A DNA stretch of 14,092 bases from Verrucomicrobiales bacterium. GTDB taxonomy: Bacteria; Verrucomicrobiota; Verrucomicrobiia; Limisphaerales; UBA9464. The notes below the pieces were generated by a model. The model saw nothing but the letters and a program-made list of their open reading frames with translations, had not been told where the DNA came from and ran no database searches. A program made the translations under genes and the position numbers. The number at the start of each line of letters is the position of its first letter. The stretch's first letter is position 1. Below, one piece after another: positions 7,705 through 13,792 of this stretch. Where the stretch lies: assembly GCA_003445095.1 (NCBI GenBank), contig DLVS01000663.1, positions 1 through 14,092 on the forward strand. Direction: 5' to 3'.

Positions 7705-8606
7705 AGGGTGTCTTGCCGCCAAAAAAACCAACGCTTGAAGGGTCGTCCAATGAAATTCCGCTCGGAAACTTGAGCCAGTTGCCAGTACGCCATCTGCACG
7801 GACTCGCGCGGCACATTGATCACCCGCTGATTTAACACGGGCCAGATGAACAGAGTCCCGGGGCCAATGATCATCTGGCCGCTTCCCGGCATTTCATCCA
7901 ATCGGTCCTGCGTGATTCCGTTCACCAGGACGTGCGCCGGCGTGAATTCGACTCGGCTGCCGGCCGCGCCAAGATAAGTTCCACAGGTCACGCCGCTGCG
8001 AACGACCACGCCGTCAATGTTTTGACCTTTGATCCGGACGGCGACGAGCTCACCGCGTTTAACCGACCTGCGCTCAGTCATTGGGCTGAAGATGACAATT
8101 CGGTCGCCGACGAGCAGCGGTTGGGCAAAATGGTTCTGAAACGCGGAACTCAACGGCCAATAGACGAGCGTCAAGAAAACGAACCAGAAACTCAGGGGAA
8201 CGGTGATTTGCGTCCTCAGTCCGGGCCGATCGGCGTCAGGATTCCGTTCGAATTCGCGTAACAACAAGAAGCCGAGCCCACTCGAGTGAGCCGACGCCAT
8301 CGCCCCGAGCGCCCAACCAGACAACCAAGCATGCCCCAGAAAGCGCAGGAAAAGCAGGAGACTCACTGCCCAACTAACCGCCATGAGCGCCGCCAATTTG
8401 CGTCGCCCCTCCAAGAAATAGGCGTAGCCAGGAACCAGCAACGCCATCAGCCAGTACTCCCATGGAATGGAGAGTCCTACCACGGCCGGTCGAAACCGGG
8501 TGAGTCTGGTCCCCATCCGAACCAGGGCGCGGTCTAGCAACAGCGCCATGCCCGAGGGGATCCAACGGTCCCGCGCGCGGGGAGGATAGTAGCTAGAATC
8601 AGTCAC
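7701..8606 (-). CDS. Multi-pass membrane protein with degenerate signal peptidase I (S26-like) domain
   Basis: A 301-aa membrane protein. About four hydrophobic segments (51-65, 72-90, 92-117, 134-152) precede a soluble C-terminal domain resembling signal peptidase I. QPLLVGDRIVIFSP (162-175) matches box B/C (SMxPTLxxGDxI), KRGELVAVRIKG (183-194) the KRGDIVVF box, and AAGSRVEFTPAHVLVNG (214-230) the GLPGDxVExxxxxLYVNG box. By hand alignment, histidine 159 stands where the nucleophilic serine should be and a glycine (209) where the general-base lysine should be. Peptidase activity is therefore unlikely, and a structural or regulatory role in the membrane is inferred. The GTG at 8606 gives the longest open frame; ATGs at 8549 and 8516 are alternatives. 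No Shine-Dalgarno was seen. The TPR gene overlaps its stop by 4 nt. Confidence 0.7.
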   Translation of the reverse strand: MTDSSYYPPRARDRWIPSGMALLLDRALVRMGTRLTRFRPAVVGLSIPWEYWLMALLVPGYAYFLEGRRKLAALMAVSWAVSLLLFLRFLGHAWLSGWALGAMASAHSSGLGFLLLREFERNPDADRPGLRTQITVPLSFWFVFLTLVYWPLSSAFQNHFAQPLLVGDRIVIFSPMTERRSVKRGELVAVRIKGQNIDGVVVRSGVTCGTYLGAAGSRVEFTPAHVLVNGITQDRLDEMPGSGQMIIGPGTLFIWPVLNQRVINVPRESVQMAYWQLAQVSERNFIGRPFKRWFFWRQDTL

Positions 8607-8665
8607 GGGGGAAGCGATTGACGGGGGCCTTGGTCATTGGCGCGACCAACAAAACCAACCGGCAC

Positions 8666-8866
8666 TCAATGAAGCTGCTGACCGTGGAGCGCCACTTCTT
8701 CATCGGGTTCGTAGTAGCCACTAGTGGGACGAAGTTCTTTGGTCTCACCAATCATTCGTTCGAACTGTTTGATCGCTTCCAGGCAACCCTTCCCTTTGAA
8801 GCCATCGACATGAATTTCTACTTCTCCGGCGGGGCTGATGACGATTTCGTATTCTCGAAGTTTCAT
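8666..8866 (-). CDS. DUF2997 family small protein
   Basis: A 66-aa protein recognisable as DUF2997. It has a beta-hairpin EYEIVISPAGEVEIHVDGFK, then GKGCLEAIKQFERMIGE with the conserved G-x-x-C followed by an alpha helix, and a short polar tail. Family members are usually 60-80 aa and are commonly encoded beside DUF1257/Ycf35-like proteins and Ycf46-type AAA ATPases, which is the arrangement here. The ATG at 8866 gives the canonical N-terminus. The biochemical role is not known. The single conserved cysteine (near residue 28) invites thought of a metal or redox function, but that is inference. An 88-nt gap with a perfect palindrome separates it from the DUF1257-like gene upstream; 59 nt separate it from the S26-like gene. 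Confidence 0.85.
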   Translation of the reverse strand: MKLREYEIVISPAGEVEIHVDGFKGKGCLEAIKQFERMIGETKELRPTSGYYEPDEEVALHGQQLH

Positions 8867-8891
8867 GGAGATCGGACGATTCTTGTTGGAG

Positions 8892-8923
8892 TTCTGCCGG
8901 CAGAAATGCCCACCGGCAGGGCA
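8892..8923. repeat. Perfect 14-bp palindrome with overlapping alternative hairpins upstream of the DUF2997 gene
   Basis: TTCTGCCGGCAGAA at 8892-8905 is a perfect palindrome. Its CTGCCGG half (8894-8900) can also pair with CCGGCAG at 8913-8919 across a 12-nt loop. TGCCC (8907-8911) can pair with GGGCA (8919-8923). These foldings exclude one another. The element lies in the 88-nt gap between the DUF1257-like and DUF2997 genes, 26 nt before the DUF2997 start codon. It has no trailing T-run, so it is not a standard intrinsic terminator. An operator or an mRNA processing or attenuation element is possible but unproven. Confidence 0.45.
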
Positions 8924-8954
8924 CCCGGGTATTTCAGTGACTTCACCAGGTCAT

Positions 8955-9431
8955 TCAGTTCTGCCAATGGCGGACCGTGAGGCGGATCACGCGGTTCTCG
9001 TCTTCCGTTTCCTCGACCAGGTTCATGCCGCGTCCGACGAATTCGGACTTCAGTTTTTGCAGGACGTACTGCTGAACGACTCGACCACTGAGTTCCTCGC
9101 CGATGCCGCGCAGTTCTTCTTCCGTATGCCCCACGCCGGAGACACAAACGCTCGCCCGACCCCGCGCATCCCGGGAAAACGTGGCGATCGATCCTTCGCG
9201 CTCCAGTCGAATCCTTTGATCCCGCCCAAGAGTTCCCGTGACCACCTCGCTGTGGGGCACCTCAAGTTCGATGGTCCGCGGCCTAAGATCTGCCGATTCC
9301 GAGTTGGCCTGTTCGCGGGTGGCTTCGTCGAGCACCGAGAATCCCAACTGGGCGGCAGCAGATAGCACCGCTGCGCTTAACGCGGGCCAGGCAGCGATGA
9401 CGACAGGGGTCAGGACAGCGACGGCACTCAT
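8955..9431 (-). CDS. DUF1257/Ycf35-like protein (divergent)
   Basis: A 158-aa protein between the AAA ATPase and DUF2997 genes. The C-terminal third resembles the end of DUF1257/Ycf35 proteins: VVQQYVLQKLKSEFVGRGMN, then LVEETEDENRVIRLTVRHW. This corresponds to the family pattern of a QxYAY-type helix, a GF..VEE strand and a terminal R-W strand. The middle holds IELEV and REGSIATFSRDARG strands. The N-terminus is alanine-rich and hydrophobic (residues 3-31); it may be an amphipathic helix rather than a membrane anchor. The position in the gene order supports the family call more than the sequence does. The molecular function is unknown; Ycf35 is a conserved reading frame of plastids and cyanobacteria. 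The ATG at 9431 lacks an obvious Shine-Dalgarno. Confidence 0.6.
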   Translation of the reverse strand: MSAVAVLTPVVIAAWPALSAAVLSAAAQLGFSVLDEATREQANSESADLRPRTIELEVPHSEVVTGTLGRDQRIRLEREGSIATFSRDARGRASVCVSGVGHTEEELRGIGEELSGRVVQQYVLQKLKSEFVGRGMNLVEETEDENRVIRLTVRHWQN

Positions 9432-9551
9432 TTACGTGATAGTGATTTGATGGCTGTAAATTGGACCGGCCCGCCCAGAAATCGTTTTGTGGAGACTGAA
9501 TTCCCCGGTGGCTGCCAACGGCCGGTGCCCATCCGTTCAGCACAAGGGTTC

Positions 9552-11105
9552 CTACAACTCCACTTTGCGCCGATGTTCGACCACGTTCGGCGCTCGCTCG
9601 ACGCTCGCATTGCGGGCTCGTCCCTCAGCCCAAGTGCGCAAACGGCTGATCTGTTCGTCCATCGTCCGAGCCAGTGGAACGGTTTGGACCAGCGCCGCCG
9701 CCACCAAAGCTTGGGTGAGCTCGGAATGAGCGTAAAACGCTTCGTACAAAGCGCTGTTGATCGCCTCCTCAATTTCAGCGCCGCTGAAGTCGTTCGCCAC
9801 CCGTGCGAGCGCGTCGAGATCGAAGGCCGCAATATCACGCCCTCGTTTTCGGAGATGGACTCTCAGTATCTCTCGCCGCTCGGCCTCCGCCGGCAGGTCA
9901 ACAAAAAAGATCTCGTCGAGCCGACCTTTGCGCAGGAGTTCCGGCGGCAAATGTGAAATGTCATTGGCCGTGGCCACCACAAAGACAGGCGCGGTCTTCT
10001 CGCTAAGCCACGTGAGGAAGGTCCCAAAGACTCGGGCGGTGGTGCCGCCGTCGGTGGCTCCGCTACTGCCGGAGCCGGCGAACGCTTTATCAATTTCGTC
10101 TACCCACAAAATGGCCGGGGCCACTGATTCGGCCACGGCGATGGCGCGTCGCACGTTTTCTTCTGACGAACCAACCAGACTACCGAACATGCGCCCCATA
10201 TCGAATCGCAATAGGGGCAACTGCCACAATGATGACACCGCTTTGGCGCAGAGGCTCTTGCCGCAGCCCTGCACGCCGAGCAGCAAAACACCCTTGGGAG
10301 CCGGCAGACCGAAGGCCCGAGCTTCGGCGGTGAACGCAGCCGAACGCTTGTTCAGCCAGTCCTTCAAAACCGCCAAGCCGCCCACATTTTCGAAAGTTTC
10401 CTGGGACGCGTAATATTCCAGGAGGCCGCTCTTACGGATGATCTGTTGTTTCTCGGCGAAAACTTCGTTCACGTCATCACCACTGAGTCGCGCATCTTTG
10501 ACGATGATTTTGGCAAAGACGTTCTCGGCCTCGCCCAGCGTCAACCCGAGGGCCGCCTGAATGAGTCGCTCGCGACCGGAGTCATCCAAATCGATCTGGA
10601 CCTGCTTCAGCTCGCGCAAATCCGTCAAAATCTTGTCGAGCAAGCCCGACAGATCCTCCTTCGCGGGCAACGGAAATGTGAGCAGCGTGATTTCCTTGTC
10701 GAGTTCCGCCGGAATCTCGAGGACGGGTGAAACCAGAATGATCGTTTTGAAACTGTTCTTCAGGTGAAGCGCTACATCCTTGAGTTTGCGGATGACGGCA
10801 AAGTTCGATTTCACCAGAAACGGGTGAAAATCCTTGAAGAGAAAAATGGCGGGCTCCACCTGCTCCAACACTTGATCAAGCGCGGCCACTGGATCCTTCG
10901 TGGCCGTGTTCCGGGATTTTTGGCTTTGGATATTGGTGCCGGCGGGAACAAGCCCCGTGGAATGCGCCCACTCGAACACCTTTTTTCCCCGGCGCGTGGC
11001 GATCTCCAACACCACCGGAAGGACCCTCAATTCCTCGGCGGTCTGAACGAAGACGATCGGGTAACGGGCTCGAATGAGGACTTCCAGTTCGGCAGCGAAA
11101 GACAT
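9552..11105 (-). CDS. Ycf46-like AAA ATPase
   Basis: A 517-aa AAA ATPase. The N-terminal half (about 1-180) is a degenerate P-loop-like domain without Walker A but with a Walker-B-like FLFKDFHPF strand, characteristic of Ycf46 proteins. The C-terminal half is a classical AAA domain. It has the lead-in FENVGGLAVLKDWL, Walker A GVQGCGKS (lysine 283), Walker B ILWVDEIDKAF (D336, E337), sensor-1 strand VFVVATANDIS, the arginine-finger region LLRKGRLDEIFFVDLP and sensor-2 FSGAEIEEAI. All key ATPase residues appear intact, so an energy-driven remodelling hexamer is expected. Cyanobacterial Ycf46 has been linked to photosynthesis/CO2 uptake regulation, a role that cannot simply carry over to a bacterium with no photosynthesis gene in view. 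The downstream DUF1257-like and DUF2997 proteins are likely partners. The ATG at 11105 lies 31 nt after the 93-aa gene. Confidence 0.88.
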   Translation of the reverse strand: MSFAAELEVLIRARYPIVFVQTAEELRVLPVVLEIATRRGKKVFEWAHSTGLVPAGTNIQSQKSRNTATKDPVAALDQVLEQVEPAIFLFKDFHPFLVKSNFAVIRKLKDVALHLKNSFKTIILVSPVLEIPAELDKEITLLTFPLPAKEDLSGLLDKILTDLRELKQVQIDLDDSGRERLIQAALGLTLGEAENVFAKIIVKDARLSGDDVNEVFAEKQQIIRKSGLLEYYASQETFENVGGLAVLKDWLNKRSAAFTAEARAFGLPAPKGVLLLGVQGCGKSLCAKAVSSLWQLPLLRFDMGRMFGSLVGSSEENVRRAIAVAESVAPAILWVDEIDKAFAGSGSSGATDGGTTARVFGTFLTWLSEKTAPVFVVATANDISHLPPELLRKGRLDEIFFVDLPAEAERREILRVHLRKRGRDIAAFDLDALARVANDFSGAEIEEAINSALYEAFYAHSELTQALVAAALVQTVPLARTMDEQISRLRTWAEGRARNASVERAPNVVEHRRKVEL

Positions 11106-11136
11106 AGGAAACGGAGCTTCGGGAGCAACGACGCGG

Positions 11137-11418
11137 TCAGATACCGGGCTTCGCAGGTCCTTGACTGACGCCGCGAAGCAGGTCCGCGAGTTCCGGCGTC
11201 ACATGATGCGCGAGGATTCGGCCATCGGGGAGGAGCATGATTTCAGAATGCGCTGCGGTGAAAGCGGTCGAGACGAACAGACTGGAGTCGGAATTTTCGG
11301 TAAGGTCCAGGGCGGATTCAAGTTCGCTGAGGGGCAATCCTTGATACTCCGCGGGTGGCGTCGCAGGGGAGTTGTGGTCGCGAGCCGACAACCTCTCGGT
11401 TGGAGTCACCGGAGTCAC
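11137..11418 (-). CDS. Small uncharacterised protein coupled to radical SAM gene
   Basis: A 93-aa protein of unknown family. The first third is proline/threonine-rich and probably disordered. The middle (about 28-45) is acidic, with LSELESALDLTE. The C-terminal half looks folded: LFVSTAFTAAHSEIMLLPDG followed by RILAHHVTPELADLLRGV. There is no cysteine, no signal peptide and no membrane segment. The start is a GTG at 11418 whose last bases form the TGA of the radical SAM gene (GTGA overlap), so it is very probably translated by coupling to that enzyme. It could be a partner, regulator or substrate of the radical SAM protein, but the sequence shows no glycyl-radical motif. The AAA gene begins 31 nt after its stop. 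Confidence 0.7.
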   Translation of the reverse strand: MTPVTPTERLSARDHNSPATPPAEYQGLPLSELESALDLTENSDSSLFVSTAFTAAHSEIMLLPDGRILAHHVTPELADLLRGVSQGPAKPGI

Positions 11419-12344
11419 GAAATGAGTTTGAGTTCAAGTTGTCGAGCGAACTGTAAGGCGGCGGTCTCGTCGGCCCGAGAAGTCGTGTTCTTCAGCTCAG
11501 CATGGCGGGAAGAAAACCAGCCCGGCCAAAAACCGAAGCGAAGGCTGACCTTAACCCCAGGCAATTCACTCGCGAGCCATTCGGCGATGGGCTTCCAACA
11601 GCAGTCCACATGACCGGGCATCAACAAGTGGCGAACGATGAGGTCGGTATGTTGATGCGCCCAGCGGAGATTTTCTTGCACGATCGCAGAATAATTCGCG
11701 ACCCGCGCCAGACGCTGCGCACACGAATCGTTCCCGAACTTATAATCGGCGACCCACGCCTCGAATATTCCGTCCAGAAGTTCTCGGGCCTCGGCAGTGG
11801 CGTGGGCGTTGGTTTTCCACACTAGCCTCGCGTGGTCAGGCAAGCGGGAGGCGAACTCGAGGGCGGTTGGTAGGTGGATCGTGGGTTCGCCGCCGAGCAG
11901 CATCACACTGCGAGCGCCTGATCCGAGCGCGGTGCAAGCTCGGATCGCCAAAGCGTCGAGTGGCGATCCGCAGGCACCTTGTGGGGGGATATATTCGCCA
12001 GCGCGCGGGTTCCAACTTTCGCGGCCGGTGTTGCAAAAATCGCAGCGCAAATCACATCCGCTGAAGGCAACCGCAAACACTGGGGTCAGCTCGTGCTCGT
12101 CACTGACCTCAGTCTGCGCATGGAACACGCGCGTTTCAACCCCAGCCCGACACGGACCCAGTTCACCGGCGACTCGATTGACGCCACATCGATGGGCGCA
12201 GAGCTGGCAGCGATAAAGGTGATCGGCGGCGGCTCGCGCTCGGTGCCGGGCGCGTACCTTTCGGGAAGCCTGCGGCTGCGAACCGCGGTCTCCTTCGCGC
12301 TCGCGGCAGTCCAATGACGGGTCAGTTAAGGTCGCGGAGATCAC
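11415..12344 (-). CDS. Radical SAM protein, PflX/COG1313-like (putative glycyl-radical activating-type enzyme)
   Basis: A 309-aa radical SAM protein. The cluster-binding motif is C97-x3-C101-x2-C104 in FSGCDLRCDFCNTG, followed by the SAM-binding GGEP (151-154). An additional N-terminal cysteine group, C46-x2-C49-x3-C53 with C65 (CQLCAHRCGVNRVAGELGPC), is typical of the COG1313/PflX group and may hold a second iron-sulfur cluster. Proteins of this group are often labelled pyruvate formate-lyase activating enzyme, but their substrates are mostly unknown, and no glycyl-radical enzyme is in the window. The GTG at 12344 has a GGAG eight bases upstream, one of the better ribosome sites here. The first 35-40 residues are arginine-rich and longer than needed, so a later start is possible. 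It follows the 77-aa gene by 13 nt and overlaps the 93-aa gene by 4 nt. Confidence 0.85.
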   Translation of the reverse strand: MISATLTDPSLDCREREGDRGSQPQASRKVRARHRARAAADHLYRCQLCAHRCGVNRVAGELGPCRAGVETRVFHAQTEVSDEHELTPVFAVAFSGCDLRCDFCNTGRESWNPRAGEYIPPQGACGSPLDALAIRACTALGSGARSVMLLGGEPTIHLPTALEFASRLPDHARLVWKTNAHATAEARELLDGIFEAWVADYKFGNDSCAQRLARVANYSAIVQENLRWAHQHTDLIVRHLLMPGHVDCCWKPIAEWLASELPGVKVSLRFGFWPGWFSSRHAELKNTTSRADETAALQFARQLELKLIS

Positions 12345-12357
12345 GGGAGCGCTCCAC

Positions 12358-12591
12358 TTACAACCACCGTCTCCACCACGGCTTCGCAGCAGGGGGAAGG
12401 TTGGCGACGCTTTCCTCCACCCGGCGAGTTAGGGTCGGCGGGATGGGAGTTTGAGCGCGATCATGACGCACCAGTTCTTCAGGCGAGGCAAATTCGAGTC
12501 CCGTCTGCGATTGAACTGATTCGGTCGCGCTCGCGGTTTCTTCCACGGAGCGGACCACGATTTTGGAATTTGGAGACGGATCGTGCTTCAT
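12358..12591 (-). CDS. Small protein encoded 2 nt after sigma factor gene
   Basis: A 77-aa protein without a recognised family. The N-terminal third is polar and serine/threonine-rich. The segment from residue 32 (EFASPEELVRHDRAQTPIPP) runs into an amphipathic helix TLTRRVEESVANLPP and a basic aromatic end, PWWRRWL. There is no transmembrane helix and no HxxxCxxC zinc motif, so it is not a classical membrane or ZAS anti-sigma factor. The ATG at 12591 lies 2 nt after the sigma factor TGA, implying co-translation and fairly balanced amounts of the two proteins. A role in controlling the sigma factor is plausible by position only. The basic tryptophan-rich tail could contact membrane or nucleic acid. 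Confidence 0.7.
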   Translation of the reverse strand: MKHDPSPNSKIVVRSVEETASATESVQSQTGLEFASPEELVRHDRAQTPIPPTLTRRVEESVANLPPAAKPWWRRWL

Positions 12592-12593
12592 GG

Positions 12594-13181
12594 TCAGGCG
12601 GTTTTGGCGAAGGCGGCTGAAAACGCTTTGCGGGCTCGGTGCAATTTCCCGCGAACAGCATCCGCCGTTTGTTGCGTCAGCTCTCCCACTTGTTCGTAAC
12701 TGAGTTCTTCATCGGCGACCAAGAGCACCAGAAGCCGATATTCTTCCGACAGCGTGTCGAGCGCGCGCTGAATTCTTTCCCCAAGCTCCTTCGTCTCGAG
12801 CACTCGCAACGGGTGCTCGGCCGGACCGGGAAGTTGGTCGAACGAAGATTCGTCGGTCGCGGTGTGAATGTTTCGGGCCGACCATCGCTGCCGCAGGTTC
12901 GAACAATGATTGAGGGTAATTCGATAGAGCCAGGTTCGGACCTCCGCGTCGCCCCGAAACTCGGCGAATTTGCCAAAGGCCTTCACAAAAACATCGTGCG
13001 CCGCGTCTTCAGCCTGTTGCGGATCCCCGAGGAGCCGTAGCGCCAAATAGTAAATCGGACGCGCATGAGCGGAATACAGCGCGGCGAAATCGGGCGGAAA
13101 ATCGCCCGCCAACGTTACGCCTCCGACTGCGGCAGCAGCGGATGCCAACGGTGCGTCCGTAGTCTCGGCCATGGCGGTCAC
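12594..13181 (-). CDS. ECF-type RNA polymerase sigma factor
   Basis: A 195-aa sigma-70 family protein with only regions 2 and 4. Region 2 (about 28-100) contains FAALYSAHARPIYYLALRLL, then AEDAAHDVFVKAF (region 2.2, the core-RNA-polymerase contact) and VRTWLYRITLNHCSNLRQRW (region 2.4). Region 4 (about 138-190) contains LDTLSEEYRLLVLLVADEEL, followed by SYEQVGELTQQTADAVRGKLHRARK as the helix-turn-helix for the -35 element. The GTG at 13181 has GGAG 11 bases upstream; an ATG three codons in (13172) is the alternative. The 20-odd alanine-rich N-terminal residues are extra to the family. The 77-aa gene follows 2 nt later and the radical SAM gene after that, so these are plausible regulon members. 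No zinc-finger anti-sigma gene is adjacent. Confidence 0.88.
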   Translation of the reverse strand: MTAMAETTDAPLASAAAAVGGVTLAGDFPPDFAALYSAHARPIYYLALRLLGDPQQAEDAAHDVFVKAFGKFAEFRGDAEVRTWLYRITLNHCSNLRQRWSARNIHTATDESSFDQLPGPAEHPLRVLETKELGERIQRALDTLSEEYRLLVLLVADEELSYEQVGELTQQTADAVRGKLHRARKAFSAAFAKTA

Positions 13182-13220
13182 GTTAGTTTGGACTCCGCCG
13201 CAGGGGAAGTGTCACGCGCT

Positions 13221-13283
13221 CACTCGGCATTGAAGGCTCCCACATCGACTTCGCAATGCTGTCACCCCGGGGGCCGCCGAGTG
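13221..13283. repeat. Inverted repeat CACTCGGC / GCCGAGTG
   Basis: CACTCGGC (13221-13228) and its exact reverse complement GCCGAGTG (13276-13283) flank a 47-nt spacer. The pairing extends outward by four more positions if G-T pairs are allowed (13217-13220 with 13284-13287). The arms are about 40 and 95 nt upstream of the sigma start codon. They could be paired operator half-sites or the base of a hairpin in the leader; neither is shown. Confidence 0.4.
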
Positions 13284-13346
13284 GGTGATTCTCGGCCGGA
13301 TGATCCGATTGTTCAGGGCGCGTGGGATTTTGGGGACCTTGGATTG

Positions 13347-13376
13347 TCAGGTTGACCTGAGCGAGCGAAGGTCAGG
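13347..13376. repeat. TCAGGT/AGGTCA inverted repeats just before the rhodanese start
   Basis: TCAGGTTGACCTGA (13347-13360) is an inverted repeat with 6-bp arms around TG. Its TGACCT (13353-13358) can instead pair with AGGTCA (13369-13374) across a 10-nt loop. The latter arm overlaps the AAGG that would serve as ribosome binding site, and the start codon is at 13380. The layout would suit either an operator or a leader hairpin that covers the ribosome site. Confidence 0.4.
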
Positions 13377-13379
13377 CGT

Positions 13380-13748
13380 ATGCAGCATTCACCTGGGTTC
13401 TTGCGGCTCGTCGCTGACGCGAAGTCGCGAGTCCGAGAAGTTACCGTCGCCGAGGCGCGTGCTCGACTTGCGGCAAATCCGCGGGCGGTGTTGCTGGATG
13501 TCAGGGAAGACAACGAATGGGCTGCTGGTCATGCCTCGGAGGCGGTTCATTTAGGAAAGGGGATTCTAGAACGCGACCTTGAATCCAGATTCCCCGACAA
13601 GGACACCGAAGTGATCCTGTATTGCGGTGGCGGGTTTCGCAGTGTGCTGTCGGCCGAGGCCGCGCGCCAGCTCGGCTACACGAACGTCGCGTCGCTCGCG
13701 GGTGGATTTCGAGCGATGAGCCAGGCAGGGTGGCCCATTACTCGTTGA
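13380..13748 (+). CDS. Rhodanese-like domain protein (putative sulfurtransferase)
   Basis: A 122-aa single-domain rhodanese. The domain begins with REVTVAEARARLAANP. LLDVREDNEWAAGHASEAVH follows, with the conserved DVRE and GH...A.H elements. The active-site loop is C82-G-G-G-F-R-S, fitting the CxxGxR[ST] pattern, so the persulfide-forming cysteine is present. The C-terminal region NVASLAGGFRAMSQAGWP matches the family ending LxGGxxxWxxxGxP. There is no signal peptide, so it is probably cytoplasmic and carries sulfur from an unknown donor. The ATG at 13380 has AAGG about eight bases upstream. It is transcribed away from the sigma gene and converges on the DUF3106 gene after 44 nt. Confidence 0.88.
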   Translation: MQHSPGFLRLVADAKSRVREVTVAEARARLAANPRAVLLDVREDNEWAAGHASEAVHLGKGILERDLESRFPDKDTEVILYCGGGFRSVLSAEAARQLGYTNVASLAGGFRAMSQAGWPITR

Positions 13749-13792
13749 TTGGAGCACAACACCGTGCCCCGGGAGCGCCCGAGCCATCGGCC

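Larger units (their letters stand above)
13182..13379. promoter_or_regulatory. Divergent intergenic region between sigma factor and rhodanese genes
   Basis: This 198-nt gap is the longest gene-free stretch in the window and must hold the start signals for both divergent genes, unless the rhodanese is read from elsewhere. I could not identify a convincing -35/-10 pair on either strand. It contains two sets of inverted repeats, listed separately. Its position suggests transcription of the long minus-strand series begins here. Confidence 0.5.

Noticed and set aside
9432..9551. Possible small gene in the 120-nt gap between the AAA and DUF1257-like genes
   Set aside because: The minus-strand frame there (starting 9543) runs through the gap into the DUF1257-like gene out of frame, and its residues look non-coding. 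No RNA-like fold or T-run was seen.
9757..10413. 218-codon plus-strand frame opposite the AAA ATPase
   Set aside because: The opposite strand encodes Walker A, Walker B, sensor and arginine-finger motifs; this frame is serine/arginine-rich noise.
13229..13260. TTGCGA...TCAATG as a sigma-70 promoter for the sigma factor gene
   Set aside because: The spacing of 17 is right, but the -10 box matches the consensus poorly; it is no better than chance in a region of this size.
13770..13781. CGGG-AGCG-CCCG as a bidirectional terminator between the rhodanese and DUF3106 genes
   Set aside because: The stem is only 4 bp and no T-run follows on either strand.
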